Source: an uncultured Eubacterium sp.
GTDB lineage: Bacteria; Bacillota; Clostridia; Oscillospirales; Acutalibacteraceae
Assembly: GCA_910584985.1 (NCBI GenBank)
Contig: CAJUDJ010000016.1
Location: 1-38,818 of the forward strand
Direction of reading: 5' to 3'
Length of the DNA stretch: 38,818 nucleotides
In this document: positions 7,490 to 15,868 of the stretch, in pieces
How the letters are laid out: each line of letters starts with the position of its first letter
Position numbering within the stretch: the first letter of the stretch is position 1
Program-made: the position numbers and the translations under genes
The notes under the pieces: generated by a model
Told to the model about the DNA's origin: nothing
Databases searched by the model: none
The model's input: the letters and a program-made list of their open reading frames with translations, nothing else

Positions 7490-8823
7490 TATCCCATTCC
7501 TTTGCTTGTGAAAGTGCTTTTTAAATTATCAAATGTATCCCACGGTGCACAGCCTGTGTTTTCACAGAAGTGCATCGGTTTTTTATAATTTTGCTCCCAT
7601 TTCGGCAGGCCGCTGCAGTTTGGATTTCCGTTTTTTGCAAAAGCGCAGATTGCATCCGAAAGCTGTTTTGAAATTTCATAATCTGTTTTTTCAAACGGAC
7701 GCCAGTTAAAATCAAGCGTTGAAAAAGCATAAAGCAAATCGGCGGAATGCCATGCACCCTTGTCATCTCCCGGAAGCCTGCGTGTGAAATTATAAATATA
7801 ACAGCCGTTTTTATTGCTTTTTTCAGCGAATTTGCCCCATTTTTTATTTAAACGCTGTAAAACAATCGGAATCATATCTGTGCAGGTTGAACCGATTATA
7901 TACGGAATATCGGGAATGGTATTCCGTGAAAATGCACCCTTTTTCAGAATTGCCCCATCATAAACGGGAAAAGTATACGGCATGCTGAATTTGGATGCTT
8001 TGCAGGCATCCAGCCATGCGTAATAAAATGTTTTTGGATCGGTTGTTTTCAGCTCAGCTATTGTGTCAGCACCTGCATTTTTCATAACCGTGTTCCAGAA
8101 AGATTCTGTTTTTTCAGGCGTCAGCGGTTTTAAAAGAAATCTTTGCAGACCTGAACCGCTCAGCAGAACTGCCCCTGAAATATAATCCTTTATGAGTGGA
8201 TTTGATAAATGAATATCCACGCTCATAGCACCCGCACTCTGACCCATCAGTGTGATTTTATCGGGATTTCCGCCGAAAGCGGCAATATTATCCCGTATCC
8301 ACTGTATGGCGGCAGTCTGATCAAACAGACCGTAGTTTCCGCAGATTCCGTTTTCATCCATTAAATTGGGATGGGAGCAGAAACCGAATGGCCCTAAACG
8401 GTAATTCAATGCCGCCATAATAATGCCTTTTTGTGCAAATGCTTCGCCGCTTATATGCCCTTCGTTTGCGCTTCCGCCTGTAAAGCTGCCGCCATGAATA
8501 TAAATGATTACAGGGCAGTTTTCAGCTTTTTCAGGTGCCCATATATTCAGAAAAAGGCAGTCATCTCCGTAGGTAAACGAAAGACCTTTTCGGAATTCTT
8601 TATGATAAAAAGCATTTACCTTTGCATCATCCTCAAATGCACGGTGCTGATAAGCGCAGTTGCCGTATTCTGTTGCGTTATAAACACCGTCCCAGCGGGT
8701 TACGGGTTTCGGATAAGCAAACCGCTCTGCCGTGGCATATCGGATTCCGCGGAATTCAGCACATTTTTCGCCTTTGATGCCGCGTATTCTGCCGCAGGGT
8801 GTTGTATATTCAATATAGTTCAT
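7489..8823 (-). CDS. Type B carboxylesterase
   Basis: An alpha/beta-hydrolase of the carboxylesterase type B family (COesterase). The oxyanion motif HGGSF lies at 110-114. The nucleophile elbow GQSAGAMS gives Ser196. A catalytic acid is likely at Asp316 (GSTCTDM), and His359 in GAWHSADL completes the triad. At 444 aa it is somewhat shorter than the 480-550 typical of the family, without an obvious gap in core motifs. No signal peptide, so cytoplasmic. It lies between a GPH transporter (14 bases upstream) and a GH31 glycosidase (stop and start share a base). The likely task is removing acyl groups (for example acetyl) from an imported glycoside before GH31 trims it. That role is inferred from context only. 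Confidence 0.9.
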   Translation of the reverse strand: MNYIEYTTPCGRIRGIKGEKCAEFRGIRYATAERFAYPKPVTRWDGVYNATEYGNCAYQHRAFEDDAKVNAFYHKEFRKGLSFTYGDDCLFLNIWAPEKAENCPVIIYIHGGSFTGGSANEGHISGEAFAQKGIIMAALNYRLGPFGFCSHPNLMDENGICGNYGLFDQTAAIQWIRDNIAAFGGNPDKITLMGQSAGAMSVDIHLSNPLIKDYISGAVLLSGSGLQRFLLKPLTPEKTESFWNTVMKNAGADTIAELKTTDPKTFYYAWLDACKASKFSMPYTFPVYDGAILKKGAFSRNTIPDIPYIIGSTCTDMIPIVLQRLNKKWGKFAEKSNKNGCYIYNFTRRLPGDDKGAWHSADLLYAFSTLDFNWRPFEKTDYEISKQLSDAICAFAKNGNPNCSGLPKWEQNYKKPMHFCENTGCAPWDTFDNLKSTFTSKGMG

Positions 8824-8837
8824 TTATAATGCCTCCG

Positions 8838-10253
8838 TTATTCCTCTGTCTGTCTGATTTCCTTAAGTCCGGCGCTCAGTTCAGCCAGCTTCTTTTTGGA
8901 CAGATTATAGCCGAATATCAGTATAACGGCAATCAAAGCCAATACAATGGCCGGCACTAGCGTTGAAATATTATAAAGCTTATTCAGCACATCATCCGGC
9001 AGTGCCTGCCCGTTTGCCGAGGCATCGCTGCTGTAATGGATAACGGCAAGCAGTGCATTCAGCCCTGCGCCTGCAAAGGTCTGCCCCAGCTTTCTTGCAA
9101 AGGAAACAAAGGCATAGCCCGTGCCTTCTTCACGGCGGCGAGTTCTGAATTCGTGATAATCAATCACATCCATAACCAGTGCCCATACCTCAAGCACAAG
9201 GAAGGTCTGCCCCAGACCCGAGAAGAAAATAAATACCAGAAAAACATAAGGATTGCTTGTTTTGATAAAGAACAGAATAAAATTCACAATTGCCGCAAAC
9301 GCCATACCGAAGGCACAAAGCTCTTTTTTTCCGAATCTGTCAATCAGCTTGTTCATAACGGGAATCAGAATGGCCATAGGCAGATAGGTGCATATGGTAA
9401 CCATTGCATAAAGACCGCCGTTATGATAATAATCGGCAAAAAGATAGGTGTAGGTTGACTGATAATAAAACTGAAATGCAATCAGCAGCATGGATACCAG
9501 ACAGAGCATCATAAATGGTCTGTTTTTAATCAAATCCGTGATTGTTTTAAAAACATTGTAATTGCTTTTCTGCTTTGCAGGAGGGGTAATGCGCTCTTTT
9601 GTAAACTTATAATGGCCGAAATAAACGGCAACGGAGAGAACAGCCAGAATCAGAACACCTAAGGTAAGCTTTGTTCCGTTAAGCATCTGGATTTTTGTGC
9701 CGTCTGCACTGATGGTTGTTGTGTAAACAAGCATCGGAAGCAGAATTGTGCCGGGCAGGCCGCCAAGCCCTGCGCCGATGGAACGCCACATGGAAAGGGA
9801 AGAGCGTTCTTTTTCATCATCTGTAACAACAGATGCAAGTGAGCCGTAAGGAATGTTTACGGCTGTATACATCATGCCGTAAAAAATATATGTAATATAA
9901 GCAAAAAGAAGATATTTTGCTTCGCTCAGACCGGGAATAACGGTGAACATCAGCACAGCCGAAACCGCAAGCGGAATGGAAAACCAGAATATATATGGCC
10001 TGAATCTGCCGTGCTTTGTGGGCTTTCTTGAATCAATAAAAGCACCCCATATCGGATCGTTTACGGCATCCCATAACCGAGCCACAAGAATAAGCATCAC
10101 AATTTTTGCAGGGCTGATATGCAGCACATCCGTATAAAACTTATTCTGAAAAGCACCGATAAGCGAAAAAGTGAGCAAACCGCCCATATCGCCCATTGCA
10201 TAACCCAATTTGTCTTTAAATTTAATGCCGTGTGTTAAAATTTTATTTTGCAT
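8838..10253 (-). CDS. GPH-family glycoside/oligosaccharide:cation symporter
   Basis: A 12-helix symporter of the glycoside-pentoside-hexuronide family, 471 aa, intact. The hallmark loop between helices 2 and 3 reads ARLWDAVNDPIWGAFIDSR followed by HGRFRPYIFW, close to MelB and XynB-type carriers. FKDKLGYAMGDMGG at the N-terminus is the usual start of the family. It should import a di- or oligosaccharide with Na+ or H+ through the cytoplasmic membrane. It leads the operon, with carboxylesterase and GH31 immediately downstream, so the imported sugar is probably an acylated alpha-linked oligosaccharide (inference). The promoter at 10310-10337 is flanked by two identical 14-base repeats that may be regulator sites. 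Confidence 0.92.
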   Translation of the reverse strand: MQNKILTHGIKFKDKLGYAMGDMGGLLTFSLIGAFQNKFYTDVLHISPAKIVMLILVARLWDAVNDPIWGAFIDSRKPTKHGRFRPYIFWFSIPLAVSAVLMFTVIPGLSEAKYLLFAYITYIFYGMMYTAVNIPYGSLASVVTDDEKERSSLSMWRSIGAGLGGLPGTILLPMLVYTTTISADGTKIQMLNGTKLTLGVLILAVLSVAVYFGHYKFTKERITPPAKQKSNYNVFKTITDLIKNRPFMMLCLVSMLLIAFQFYYQSTYTYLFADYYHNGGLYAMVTICTYLPMAILIPVMNKLIDRFGKKELCAFGMAFAAIVNFILFFIKTSNPYVFLVFIFFSGLGQTFLVLEVWALVMDVIDYHEFRTRRREEGTGYAFVSFARKLGQTFAGAGLNALLAVIHYSSDASANGQALPDDVLNKLYNISTLVPAIVLALIAVILIFGYNLSKKKLAELSAGLKEIRQTEE

Positions 10254-10292
10254 GATTACCCCTCACAATATTATTTTAGTCGGTGTTGCCGG

Positions 10293-10369
10293 ATTGTATT
10301 TATAATTTTATTATATCAAAATTTTTTCGGAAAGCAAACCTATAATCTTATAAACATTGTATTTATAAT
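10293..10369. repeat. Pair of identical 14-bp direct repeats flanking the promoter
   Basis: ATTGTATTTATAAT occurs at 10293-10306 and again at 10356-10369, both in the same orientation and 63 bases apart (about six helical turns). Each copy is itself an imperfect palindrome. One covers the expected transcription start, the other lies just upstream of the -35 box. The arrangement fits a pair of operators for a sugar-responsive regulator, though the AT-richness means chance cannot be excluded. Confidence 0.45.
10310..10337 (-). promoter_or_regulatory. Promoter of the GPH-carboxylesterase-GH31 operon
   Basis: On the minus strand TTGCTT (10337-10332), a 16-base spacer and TATAAT (10315-10310), preceded by TG one base upstream (extended -10). 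The leader to the ATG at 10253 is about 50 bases. Confidence 0.6.
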
Positions 10370-10381
10370 CTGCAGTAAAAT

Positions 10382-10408
10382 ACGCACACAAAACCGTTTT
10401 GTGTACGT
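10382..10408 (-). terminator. 27-bp near-perfect palindrome, probable terminator of the GH38-like gene
   Basis: ACACAAAAC and GTTTTGTGT flank a single central base (10386-10394 and 10396-10404), and the match extends by ACG/CGT on the outside with one mismatch. Read on the minus strand it lies 54 bases after the GH38-like stop and is followed by ATTTTAC. It could equally be an operator, since it lies only about 45 bases upstream of the next promoter's -35 box. Confidence 0.45.
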
Positions 10409-10461
10409 GTTTGCGTTTCTTTCAGAAAAACGGATACGGCAACAGAAGCAGAACCTTATTA

Positions 10462-12513
10462 TTACAGCTTCTGCACAGTTATTTCAAAATCAAAACTTGC
10501 ATTATCCTCATACCAGAGCGGGAAATTTGTTCCCCATACATTGTTATGCAGCACATAGGATATGCCGTTCTCATTTATATCCTCATACTGATTGTCAAAT
10601 TCAAGAATTTTGCCCCTGCCAAGGGATACAACAGGCGAATGATAATTGATAAATTTATATTTGTTATCCGCAGATTTCATTGTAAAATGTTCAATGGCGT
10701 GGAGCTTTCTGCCTGCCTTTGAAAGCACCTGATACGGATTGATTGCTCTGCCAAGCTTTGAAAAGATGATGTTATCACTTGCAGGGAACAGATGCAGATA
10801 AAGCGCTTCCGTAAGTCTGTTTGCATCCTTTCCAAACCATGCAACACTGAAAGTTAAACCGTTATCCGTAAGTGTATATACAACCTGAATCAGCCTTGGC
10901 GCACCGAGTTCCCTGCAAAGCCTTTCATCGCATTCAAAGTCTGTGCAGATTTTGATTTGGGAATCCGTTGAAGAAAGTACACCTGCCTGAACGGGTTTGT
11001 AAGCAAAATATCCCTGTGGGTATTTTTTATCCGCATACTTTAACAAGGGTCTGCCGAAATCGCCGTAAACCCATGTAACATTTTGTTTGAGATTTCTGGA
11101 ATAATGCTTATGCCAGAAATCAAAATCCTTTTTGCCGAAGGAACGGTATTCAAGTATCGGTTTTTTATTCTGTTTTATAACCGCTTTGTCGTTGTGTGTA
11201 AGCAAACCGATTCCGCCGTATTCATTCCATTCCAGATGCCATTTACCCATATCAACAGGTGTGTTTAAATCAAAATTATTGCTATGACTGATTTGGTCAG
11301 TAGGAATTAATTTTGATAATCTCTGCTTTGCCTGTATTTTATGCTCTGCTGACAAAGCATTTACTGCCTTATCAATATATTCCCTTTGCTCAGCCCAGCT
11401 TTTTTCGGCTGTTCGATAAGAGCCTTGTTTATATTCGCCGTGGAAACGGGCGGCAAGCGTAAATATATTCTGCATTTCACCCCTGAAAGGATGCCTGATT
11501 TTTACTTTGTCTGCTTTTCTTGCCTTTTCAAAGTCAGGTTTCAGATAATGTTCATAATCTGCAAAATATTTTTTCATATCCATGCCGCAGGTATGCTCGG
11601 CAATACATAAAAGTGCATCCGAAAAATCAGTATATTCCGTACCTTCTCTATTTAAAGAGCCGTCTGCAAGCCAGTTTCTTTTCAGTGCCATCAACTCACG
11701 AAGGGCAGCGGATTTATACGGATCTGCCGCACTGCCGTGAATCCATGTATCGCCTAATTCATCCGTTACAACAGGCAGCTTATCGCGCTGTTCCCAAAGG
11801 AGGTTTGCAATCTCATCCATCGTGCCTGCTTCAACCGCATAGCCGGGGTGTTTATCGCCGATTGCTTTGAGTTTTGCTTCAATTTTATCCGCAGATGGCG
11901 TACCTCTGTTATCCAGCGTATGGGCAAAATAGAGGATTTCATCTATCCAATCACACTGAAAAGCACCGCCGTAATCGCCGGAATAGATAACCACAACCGC
12001 ACTGTCATTACATTTCCAAAGAAAGCAGGGCGGCACTTCGGCAAGAGCAGATGAGCCGTTCACACCGATATGAAGCAGCTTAATGCCGTGCTTGGCAAGC
12101 ATCGGCACAAGTGCTTTTGTATGACCGGGAACATCCGTCATTTTAGCTGCAACGGTTTTGACACCCCTGATTTCATCCAGCTTATCCACAATAGATAAGC
12201 CGTATTCTATTGTGTCCTCATCCAACAGTTCCGTATGCGTAGTAAACGGCAGTGCATGCGGCACAATATCGCCACGCACGAGCGCCTGTTTTAATTCTTC
12301 CTGCTGCTGTTCTGTACTATTTTCAAGTGCTTCCTTGATAATCCAAGAACCTGTTGTCCACACAAATTTCTTTTTATCTGCCGTGTTCATTTCCTTTGCA
12401 AGAGTAATTGCATTCGGAATATATGTATTTAAATAGGTATCATAAACCACACTTGCAAAATCGGTAAAACCCAAATCCAGATGAGTTTTTGATACCACGG
12501 TTACTTTTTTCAT
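10462..12513 (-). CDS. GH38-like glycosidase, DUF5054 family
   Basis: A 683-residue protein of the DUF5054 type, related to family 38 alpha-mannosidases. The start VVSKTHLDLGFTD carries the HxD zinc motif (His11, Asp13). MTDVPGHTKALVPML (Asp127, His131) matches the GH38 segment holding the nucleophile Asp and a further metal ligand. DELGDTWIHGSAADPYKSAAL is a strong family block near the middle. The C-terminal half is beta-rich, as expected for the glycan-binding region. No signal peptide, so cytoplasmic. It has its own promoter (12548-12576) but sits directly upstream of the GPH-esterase-GH31 operon in the same orientation, so it may act on the same imported glycan. Catalytic activity of DUF5054 proteins is not established to my knowledge, so the enzyme name is provisional. 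Confidence 0.8.
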   Translation of the reverse strand: MKKVTVVSKTHLDLGFTDFASVVYDTYLNTYIPNAITLAKEMNTADKKKFVWTTGSWIIKEALENSTEQQQEELKQALVRGDIVPHALPFTTHTELLDEDTIEYGLSIVDKLDEIRGVKTVAAKMTDVPGHTKALVPMLAKHGIKLLHIGVNGSSALAEVPPCFLWKCNDSAVVVIYSGDYGGAFQCDWIDEILYFAHTLDNRGTPSADKIEAKLKAIGDKHPGYAVEAGTMDEIANLLWEQRDKLPVVTDELGDTWIHGSAADPYKSAALRELMALKRNWLADGSLNREGTEYTDFSDALLCIAEHTCGMDMKKYFADYEHYLKPDFEKARKADKVKIRHPFRGEMQNIFTLAARFHGEYKQGSYRTAEKSWAEQREYIDKAVNALSAEHKIQAKQRLSKLIPTDQISHSNNFDLNTPVDMGKWHLEWNEYGGIGLLTHNDKAVIKQNKKPILEYRSFGKKDFDFWHKHYSRNLKQNVTWVYGDFGRPLLKYADKKYPQGYFAYKPVQAGVLSSTDSQIKICTDFECDERLCRELGAPRLIQVVYTLTDNGLTFSVAWFGKDANRLTEALYLHLFPASDNIIFSKLGRAINPYQVLSKAGRKLHAIEHFTMKSADNKYKFINYHSPVVSLGRGKILEFDNQYEDINENGISYVLHNNVWGTNFPLWYEDNASFDFEITVQKL

Positions 12514-12547
12514 TCTTTATACCCCACTGTAATTACTTTTGAAAAAT

Positions 12548-12576
12548 ATTGTATCATATTTATTGCAGCCGAACAA
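12548..12576 (-). promoter_or_regulatory. Promoter of the GH38-like gene
   Basis: On the minus strand TTGTTC (12576-12571), a 17-base spacer and TACAAT (12553-12548), with TG one base upstream of the -10. It overlaps the far side of the coaX terminator, so one operon ends where the next promoter begins. Confidence 0.6.
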
Positions 12577-12578
12577 GC

Positions 12579-12611
12579 ACAAAAGCCATTCCTGTCAGGA
12601 ATGGCTTTTGT
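12579..12611 (-). terminator. Terminator of the pan-coa operon overlapping the coaX stop
   Basis: AAAAGCCATTCCT (12581-12593) pairs perfectly with AGGAATGGCTTTT (12597-12609) around a 3-base loop, plus two further outer pairs. The coaX stop codon (12597-12595) lies in the hairpin itself. The downstream T tract is mostly taken into the stem, which makes it a somewhat atypical terminator. Confidence 0.7.
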
Positions 12612-13374
12612 TAATGGCTTTCATTTTTAAATATATTTCATACATGCCCGTAAAAATCAGATTTTCATCTGCAATCATCTGATGATGGCACAGAGAAGAG
12701 ATTTTTTCGGCAAAACCGCCTGTTGCAATAACTGTAATATCCGAAATGCCAAGACTTTTTTTCACTCTTTCAATCATTCCGTCTATCATAGCGGCATGGG
12801 CTGTAACCGTTCCGATTTTTATGCAGTCCTCCGTGTTGGTGCCGATAATCTGTTCGGATGCGGTCATGATTTCGGTTTCAGGCAGCTGTGATGCCATCGC
12901 CGCCAATGCTTTCATGGATGTGAGCGGTCCTGCAGCAATCATACCGCCAAGATATTCTCTGTTTTTGTTTATAACAGAAAAAGTGGTTGCTGTTCCGATA
13001 TCGGCAACGATTAACGGAAGATTGTATTTCTCAGCTGCACCTGCTGCTGCCGTTATAAGGTCAGCGCCAAGCTTTTCGGGATCATCATATCTGATATGCA
13101 GCCCAGTGTTCAGCCTGCTTGTTATAAATAACGGTTCTTTTCCGAAATATTCGGTGCACACCTTTTTTATACAGCTGTTTATTTCGGGAACGACAGAGGA
13201 AATGATTACTTCGCTTACAGAATTCTTTTCTATAAAGGCTTTTATGTTTTCCTGATAATATCTGTGCGAGCCTTCTTTTTCCGTTGCAATGCGGCATTTG
13301 CGTTCAATTCTGCCGTTTTCATGCAGCAAAGCAAATTCTATGCTTGTATTCCCGATATCTATTCCAAGAATCAT
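12595..13374 (-). CDS. coaX: Type III pantothenate kinase
   Basis: Phosphorylates pantothenate to 4'-phosphopantothenate, the committing step of CoA synthesis, in the cytoplasm. It belongs to the ASKHA-fold CoaX family: GIDIGNTS at 4-11 (phosphate-binding Asp6), DDPEKLGADL (pantothenate/catalytic region, Asp105), VADIGTATTF (Asp125) and GGMIAAGP at 143-150. Length 259 is typical. CoaX enzymes usually need a monovalent cation and escape CoA feedback inhibition (family knowledge). It is the last gene of the pan-coa operon; its ATG shares the region of the coaBC stop (13374), indicating tight coupling. The hairpin over its stop ends the transcript. Confidence 0.95.
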   Translation of the reverse strand: MILGIDIGNTSIEFALLHENGRIERKCRIATEKEGSHRYYQENIKAFIEKNSVSEVIISSVVPEINSCIKKVCTEYFGKEPLFITSRLNTGLHIRYDDPEKLGADLITAAAGAAEKYNLPLIVADIGTATTFSVINKNREYLGGMIAAGPLTSMKALAAMASQLPETEIMTASEQIIGTNTEDCIKIGTVTAHAAMIDGMIERVKKSLGISDITVIATGGFAEKISSLCHHQMIADENLIFTGMYEIYLKMKAINKSHS

Positions 13375-14582
13375 TAATCTTTCCTCTTATTGTTGTAAAT
13401 TTCCAGCGCAAGGTTCAGCACCTCTTCGGCAGCCTGCTTTTTTGAAAGCAGGGTAAATTCCTTTTTGGAATCTGCAGTAATAACGGTTATTTTATTTGTG
13501 TCAACACCGAAGCCCGCGCCTTCATCCTTCAGATTATTTGCCACAATCATATCGCAGTTTTTGGAAATAAGCTTTTTCTTTGAATTTTCAATCAGATTTT
13601 CGGTTTCCATTGAAAAACCGCATAAAACCTGCTTTTCTCCTTTAATACTGCCTGCGGTTTTCAGAATATCCTTTGTTGCCGAAAGTGAAAGCTGAAGTGC
13701 GCCTCCGTTCTTTTTGATTTTTTCATCGCTGCTGTTTTCAACGGTATAGTCCGCCACGGCAGCTGCCTTTATAATGATATCGCTTTTTTCAAAATGCTTC
13801 ATAACGGCTTGATACATATCTGCAGCAGATTCAACAGGGATAACATCGGCAAACAGGGGAGGCTTAATATGAACAGGGCCTGAAACCAGTGTAACGCAGG
13901 CACCTCTTTTTGCAGCTGTTTCTGCAATGGCATAACCCATTTTTCCGCTGGAATGGTTTGTTATGTATCTTACAGGATCAATTTTTTCAACAGTCGGTCC
14001 GGCTGTAACAAGAATCCGGATGCCGCACATATCCTTTTCAAACTGAATTTCCTGCCTGATATATGCAAGCAGAATTTCTTCATCAGGCAGCTTTCCCTCG
14101 CCGACAGCAGCGCAGGCAAGCCTGCCCACAGCAGGTTTAATAATCTCAAAGCCGAAATCTGCCAGCTTTTTCAGATTATCCTGCACAATTTGGTTCTGAT
14201 ACATATGTGTGTTCATTGCAGGCGCTACGATGATTTTACAATCTGCTGCAAGTGCCATTGTGCTGAGCATATCGTCTGCAATGCCGTTTGCAAGCTTTCC
14301 GATTATATTTGCCGAAGCAGGTGCTATCATCATAACATCTGCTTTTTGTGAAAGAGAAACATGTGCCACATGAAACTGAAAATTCCTGTCAAATGTATCC
14401 ACAAGGCATTTGTTGTTTGTAAGCGTTTCAAAGGTTATGGGATTAATAAAATGAACGGCATTCTGCGTCATAACAACATGCACATCGGCACCCTCTTTAA
14501 CAAGTGCGCTTGCCACATTTGCCATTTTATAAGCCGCGATGCTTCCTGTAACGCCAAGAACCACTGTTTTTCCCTTTAACAT
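13374..14582 (-). CDS. coaBC: Bifunctional phosphopantothenoylcysteine decarboxylase/phosphopantothenate-cysteine ligase
   Basis: Makes 4'-phosphopantetheine from 4'-phosphopantothenate and cysteine. The N-terminal flavin-dependent CoaC half has the catalytic His in FHVAHVSL (His74), the PAMN motif (121-124) and the active-site Cys157 in RLACAAVGEGKLPD. These nearly coincide with the E. coli positions when translation starts at the ATG at 14582. The CoaB half begins at ILVTAGPTVEKIDPVRYITN, followed by SSGKMGYAIA, with a KKN motif later. An upstream in-frame ATG at 14597 overlaps the panD stop (ATGA). However, AGAGGA sits 6 bases before the ATG at 14582, so I choose the latter (402 aa). Fourth step of the operon's logic, between panD and coaX. 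Confidence 0.95.
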   Translation of the reverse strand: MLKGKTVVLGVTGSIAAYKMANVASALVKEGADVHVVMTQNAVHFINPITFETLTNNKCLVDTFDRNFQFHVAHVSLSQKADVMMIAPASANIIGKLANGIADDMLSTMALAADCKIIVAPAMNTHMYQNQIVQDNLKKLADFGFEIIKPAVGRLACAAVGEGKLPDEEILLAYIRQEIQFEKDMCGIRILVTAGPTVEKIDPVRYITNHSSGKMGYAIAETAAKRGACVTLVSGPVHIKPPLFADVIPVESAADMYQAVMKHFEKSDIIIKAAAVADYTVENSSDEKIKKNGGALQLSLSATKDILKTAGSIKGEKQVLCGFSMETENLIENSKKKLISKNCDMIVANNLKDEGAGFGVDTNKITVITADSKKEFTLLSKKQAAEEVLNLALEIYNNKRKD

Positions 14583-14593
14583 AAAATTTCCTC

Positions 14594-14986
14594 TCAATTC
14601 ATATCTGAAAGCAGACCGTGCTTTTCATAATTGGTTATTCTTTCAATTTTGTTGTTTTCATCCACGAAAACCACCTTTGGCGGGTTTTCTTTTATTTCTT
14701 CCTCATGCATCATGGCATAAGCCATAATAATAATTTTATCGTCAACCTGCACCTGCCTTGCAGCGGCGCCGTTCAGGCAGATTAAACCGCTGCCTCTTTC
14801 ACCTGCGATTGTGTAGGTTTCAAATCGGCTGCCGTTGTTAATATCCACAATCTGAACACATTCGTATTCGTGGATTCCGGCAGCCTCCAGAAGCTCCTCG
14901 TCAACTGTAATGCTGCCAACATAATCCAGCTCTGCCTGCACAACAGAAGCACGGTGGATTTTACCTTTAAGCATATTAACCATCAT
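14594..14986 (-). CDS. panD: Aspartate 1-decarboxylase
   Basis: Decarboxylates aspartate to beta-alanine for pantothenate synthesis. It is a pyruvoyl enzyme made as a proenzyme that self-cleaves between Gly24 and Ser25 (DYVGSITVD), giving the pyruvoyl group from Ser25. Starting at the ATG at 14986 puts the cleavage site exactly where E. coli PanD has it. FETYTIAGERGSG carries the conserved Tyr and Arg near the active site, and LICLNGAAAR is a family block. Length 130 is normal. It is the fourth gene of the operon, after panC, and its stop overlaps the alternative coaBC ATG. Confidence 0.95.
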   Translation of the reverse strand: MMVNMLKGKIHRASVVQAELDYVGSITVDEELLEAAGIHEYECVQIVDINNGSRFETYTIAGERGSGLICLNGAAARQVQVDDKIIIMAYAMMHEEEIKENPPKVVFVDENNKIERITNYEKHGLLSDMN

Positions 14987-15004
14987 AAGTATCTTTTCCT
15001 TAAT

Positions 15005-15844
15005 TTATATTATAAAGTTATCAATCAGCCTTGTTTTTCCGATATAAACCGCCATGGCAACCAGCGTGTTTTCCGAAAGTGTGCCTGTAACGGAGATATC
15101 GTTAAAATCAACGGCCTCTACATAATCTATTTTTGCAAGCGGTTCTGTTTCAATGTTCTTCTTCATAAGCGAAATCAGTTCTTTCGCATCACGCATTCCG
15201 TTTTTCACAAGCTCCTGTCCCATAAAAACAGTTTTGCTTAATATAAGAGCTGCTTTGCGTTCTTCGTTATTCAGATATGTGTTTCTTGAGCTTTTTGCAA
15301 GTCCGTCTTTTTCACGGATGATCGGGCAGCCGATGATTTCAACAGGCATATTCAGATCTGTTACCATTCTTTTTATAACTGCAAGCTGCTGGGCATCTTT
15401 CCGGCCGAAATACGCTCTGTCAGGCATAACAATGTTAAACAGCTTGCTTACAACAGTGCAGACACCTCTGAAATGGATGGGCCTGCTTTTTCCGCATAAC
15501 TCTGCCGTGGGACCGTTCATATCCACAAAGGAGCAGAAGCCGTCTGTATACATTTCCTCAGGTTCGGGATTGAAAATCAGGTCTGCCCCGGTTGCTTCGC
15601 AAAGCATTGCGTCTGCCTGCAAATCTCTGGGATAGCTTTCCAAATCTTCGGTGGGAGCAAACTGCATGGGATTTACAAAAATGCTTACAACCGTTTTGTC
15701 ATTATTCTGAACAGAAGCTTTAATAAGACTCTGGTGTCCCTCATGCAGATAGCCCATAGTAGGTACAAAACCAACAGAACGCCCATGTTTTCTCCATTCA
15801 TTTACCTGTTCTCTTACTTCTTTTACTGTATGCACAATTTTCAT
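15005..15844 (-). CDS. panC: Pantothenate synthetase (pantoate-beta-alanine ligase)
   Basis: Joins pantoate and beta-alanine with ATP through a pantoyl-adenylate. Nucleotidyltransferase-fold motifs are clear: VPTMGYLHEGH (HxGH signature), VSIFVNPMQF, YFGRKDAQQL (pantoate/ATP contacts) and the KSSRNTYL (KMSKS-like) loop. The longest frame starts at a TTG (15868) directly after the panB stop. The proper start is the ATG at 15844 (MKIVHTVKEVRE), with AAGGAAG upstream, giving 279 aa as in the family. Third gene of the operon. Confidence 0.95.
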   Translation of the reverse strand: MKIVHTVKEVREQVNEWRKHGRSVGFVPTMGYLHEGHQSLIKASVQNNDKTVVSIFVNPMQFAPTEDLESYPRDLQADAMLCEATGADLIFNPEPEEMYTDGFCSFVDMNGPTAELCGKSRPIHFRGVCTVVSKLFNIVMPDRAYFGRKDAQQLAVIKRMVTDLNMPVEIIGCPIIREKDGLAKSSRNTYLNNEERKAALILSKTVFMGQELVKNGMRDAKELISLMKKNIETEPLAKIDYVEAVDFNDISVTGTLSENTLVAMAVYIGKTRLIDNFII

Positions 15845-15868
15845 AATATCTATCTTCCTTTTCGGCAA

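Noticed and set aside
12746..13255. Plus-strand ORF of 169 codons opposite coaX
   Set aside because: Antisense shadow of a conserved kinase; no start context.
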